DNA of 7,092 nt from W0P28-013 sp963659365 (lineage in GTDB: Bacteria; Bacteroidota; Bacteroidia; Bacteroidales; Paludibacteraceae). The stretch lies in assembly GCA_963659365.1 (NCBI GenBank), contig CAVKTI010000084.1, positions 1-7,092 of the forward strand, in the 5' to 3' direction. A program made the translations under genes and the position numbers. The notes under the pieces are model-generated. The model was not told where the DNA came from. It searched no databases and worked only from the letters and a program-made list of their open reading frames with translations. The stretch's first letter is position 1; each line of letters opens with the position of its first letter. Below, piece after piece: positions 5,350-7,092 of the stretch.

Positions 5350-6936
5350 ATGTCGGAAAATATCAAAGTGAGTGAAGTATCGGAAATCCTGCGCCAACAG
5401 TTGGCAGGCATCGACCTGAATGCGCAGTTCGAAGAGGTAGGCACGGTGTTGCAAGTGAGCGACGGCGTGGTGCGCATCTACGGACTGAAAAACGCCGAAG
5501 CCAACGAATTGCTGGTGTTCGAAAACGGCATGAACGCCATTGTGATGAACTTGGAAGAGGACAATGTGGGCGCCGTGCTTCTGGGCAGCAGCGAAAAAAT
5601 CAAAGAGGGCTACATCGTGCGCCGCACACACCGCATCGCCTCGATACGCGTGGGCGAAGGCATGCTGGGGCGCGTCATCGACCCGCTCGGCAATCCGATA
5701 GACACCGACGCACCGATTACTGGCGAACTGACCGAAATGCCGCTCGAACGCAAAGCACCGGGCGTTATCTACCGCCAACCCGTGAACGAACCGTTGCAGA
5801 CTGGCTTGAAAGCCGTCGATGCCATGATTCCGATAGGGCGTGGGCAGCGCGAACTTATCATCGGCGACCGCCAAACGGGCAAAACGAGTATCGCCATCGA
5901 CACCATCATCAACCAGCGCGCCAACTACGAGGCAGGCAAGCCTGTCTATTGCATCTATGTGGCTGTGGGACAGAAGGGTTCTACCGTGGCAACGCTGGTG
6001 AACACGCTGCGCGAAAAGGGCGCAATGGACTATACCATCGTGGTGTCGGCTACCGCTTCTGATGCGGCGGCGTTGCAGTACTTCGCACCGTTTGCTGGCG
6101 CAGCCATCGGCGAGTATTTCCGCGATACAGGTCGCCATGCGCTGGTTGTTTACGACGACCTTTCGAAACAGGCCGTGGCCTACCGCGAGGTGTCGCTCAT
6201 TCTGCGCCGTCCATCGGGACGCGAGGCCTACCCAGGCGATATTTTCTATCTGCATTCGCGCCTGCTCGAACGCGCTGCCAAAATCAATCAGCAACAAGAG
6301 GTGGCCGAGCAGATGAACGACCTGCCCGAATCGCTTCGTGGCAAAGTGCGCGGCGGCGGCTCGCTCACAGCACTGCCAATCATCGAAACGCAGGCGGGCG
6401 ATGTGTCGGCCTACATTCCGACGAATGTGATCTCTATCACCGACGGACAGATTTTCCTCGACACCGACCTATTCAACCAAGGCAATCGCCCCGCCATCAA
6501 TGTCGGCATTTCGGTGTCGCGTGTGGGCGGCAATGCGCAAATCAAAGCGATGAAAAAGGTGGCTGGCACGCTCAAAATCGACCAAGCGCAGTACCGCGAG
6601 TTGGAGGCGTTCTCCAAGTTCGGCAGCGATATGGACGCCGTTACTGCGATGACCATCGACAAAGGCCGCAAAAACACGCGTTTGCTAGTGCAGCCCGTCC
6701 ATTCGCCCATGCCAGTCGAAAAACAGATAGCCGTGCTTTATTGCGGCACCAATGGGCTGTTGGCCGACATTCCGCTCGAAAAAGTGCGCCAGTTTGAGCA
6801 AGAATTTCTGAAAACGCTCGAACTGAAACATCAAAAAGATGTGCTCGATGTGCTGCGTAGCGGCGTAATCAACGACGAAGTTACCAACATTCTCCGCCAA
6901 GAAGCCGCCGTGGTGGTGAAGCAATTAACTAATTGA
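5350..6936 (+). CDS. atpA: F1 ATP synthase subunit alpha
   Basis: Non-catalytic nucleotide-binding subunit that alternates with beta in the F1 head and supplies the arginine finger. The product is 528 residues. The start SENIKVSEVSEILRQQL is the delta-contacting N-terminus, followed by the beta-barrel with VLQVSDGVVRIYGL (33-46). The P-loop is GDRQTGKT (172-179), the Walker B strand is ALVVYDD ending at Asp269-Asp270, the family signature is PAINVGISVS (381-390), and the arginine finger is Arg391 in SRVGG. Residues about 313-337 (NQQQEVAEQMNDLPESLRG and following) form a longer loop than in E. coli, which I recall from Bacteroidetes homologues. The gene looks intact. Its stop codon TGA lies within the first unit of a TTGACAA-type heptad array. 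The family's usual next gene, atpG, is not seen. Confidence 0.98.
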   Translation: MSENIKVSEVSEILRQQLAGIDLNAQFEEVGTVLQVSDGVVRIYGLKNAEANELLVFENGMNAIVMNLEEDNVGAVLLGSSEKIKEGYIVRRTHRIASIRVGEGMLGRVIDPLGNPIDTDAPITGELTEMPLERKAPGVIYRQPVNEPLQTGLKAVDAMIPIGRGQRELIIGDRQTGKTSIAIDTIINQRANYEAGKPVYCIYVAVGQKGSTVATLVNTLREKGAMDYTIVVSATASDAAALQYFAPFAGAAIGEYFRDTGRHALVVYDDLSKQAVAYREVSLILRRPSGREAYPGDIFYLHSRLLERAAKINQQQEVAEQMNDLPESLRGKVRGGGSLTALPIIETQAGDVSAYIPTNVISITDGQIFLDTDLFNQGNRPAINVGISVSRVGGNAQIKAMKKVAGTLKIDQAQYRELEAFSKFGSDMDAVTAMTIDKGRKNTRLLVQPVHSPMPVEKQIAVLYCGTNGLLADIPLEKVRQFEQEFLKTLELKHQKDVLDVLRSGVINDEVTNILRQEAAVVVKQLTN

Positions 6937-6953
6937 CAATTGATAATTGATAA
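6933..6953. repeat. Heptad array TTGAYAA x3 overlapping the atpA stop codon
   Basis: Units are TTGACAA (6933-6939), TTGATAA (6940-6946) and TTGATAA (6947-6953). The atpA stop TGA at 6934-6936 is inside the first unit. TTGACAA is the unit found four times after atpB. Confidence 0.8.
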
Positions 6954-6958
6954 TGAGA

Positions 6959-6993
6959 GTAGCAAGTCGCAAGTAGCAAGTAGCAAGTAGCAA
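6959..6993. repeat. Heptad array GTAGCAA x5
   Basis: Five units in register: GTAGCAA, GTCGCAA, then GTAGCAA three times. It starts 5 bp after the TTGAYAA array. In reverse complement it matches the CTTGCTA units at 314-341. Confidence 0.88.
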
Positions 6994-7005
6994 GAAAGAT
7001 TTTAA

Positions 7006-7026
7006 GAGCATAGGATATAGAGCATA
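7006..7026. repeat. Heptad array GAGCATA / GGATATA / GAGCATA
   Basis: Three 7-bp units in register, the outer two identical. The reverse complement TATGCTC is one base from the TATGTTC phase of the array at 280-303. Confidence 0.65.
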
Positions 7027-7050
7027 GACAAAAATAGTGTGAAAGTCTAT

Positions 7051-7071
7051 AAAGTGGAAAGTGAAAAGTAG
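7051..7071. repeat. Heptad array AAAGTGR x3
   Basis: Units AAAGTGG, AAAGTGA and AAAGTAG lie in 7-bp register. A further AAAGTCT at 7042 is out of phase. The array runs directly into the terminal palindrome. Confidence 0.6.
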
Positions 7072-7090
7072 GGACGCACCGAGTGCGTCC
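7072..7090. repeat. Perfect palindrome, 8-bp arms with CGA loop
   Basis: GGACGCAC (7072-7079) and GTGCGTCC (7083-7090) are exact reverse complements around CGA. The window ends 2 bp later, so a larger element cannot be excluded. It begins with GTAGGGACG (7068-7076), comparable with GTAGAGCCG at 247-255, the start of the 31-bp palindrome. Confidence 0.7.
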
Positions 7091-7092
7091 GA

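Noticed and set aside
5095..6297. 400-codon open frame on the minus strand across atpH and atpA
   Set aside because: Antisense to two certain genes, low-complexity His/Val/Phe-rich product with no family signature. Long antisense frames follow from the codon bias here.
6937..7092. Start of atpG
   Set aside because: No ATG with a gamma-like N-terminus is visible; the stretch is repeats up to the window end.

Overview
This window is most of an F1Fo ATP synthase operon from a member of the Bacteroidetes, probably of the order Bacteroidales. All genes are on the + strand, in the order atpD (beta), atpC (epsilon), a small four-helix membrane protein, atpB (a), atpE (c), atpF (b), atpH (delta), atpA (alpha). 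The phylum assignment rests on several signs: a beta-first gene order with a small membrane protein between epsilon and a; lineage-type insertions in alpha and beta; an a subunit with a signal peptide and a long exported N-terminal region; an epsilon reduced to its N-terminal domain; no clear Shine-Dalgarno sequences; and a TAnnTTTG-type promoter element just before atpD. Genus cannot be read from the sequence.

Layout: positions 1-486 hold no credible gene. They carry several short perfect palindromes, heptanucleotide tandem repeats and, at the end, a predicted promoter. atpD (487-2001) is followed by a 208-bp gap with a heptad array and two hairpins. atpC, the membrane protein gene and atpB (2210-3877) overlap one another. 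A 172-bp gap made largely of heptad arrays follows. atpE, atpF, atpH and atpA (4050-6936) are closely packed. From 6937 to the end there are only repeats and a terminal palindrome. atpG (gamma), the usual next gene, is not in the window.

Together the genes give the catalytic alpha3beta3 head minus gamma, the delta/b stator, the a/c proton channel and the epsilon subunit. Residues that can be checked (Walker motifs, arginine finger, a-subunit Arg276, c-subunit Glu60) are present, so the machine looks functional and probably proton-driven.

I found no new enzyme system. The unusual content is in the DNA between genes. Every long non-coding stretch contains arrays with an exact 7-bp period but differing unit sequences. 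Three arrays begin at or within 2 bp of a stop codon (atpD, atpB, atpA). Palindromes with the same 8-3-8 geometry recur, and the 5' and 3' flanks carry the same set of modules in mirror-image order.
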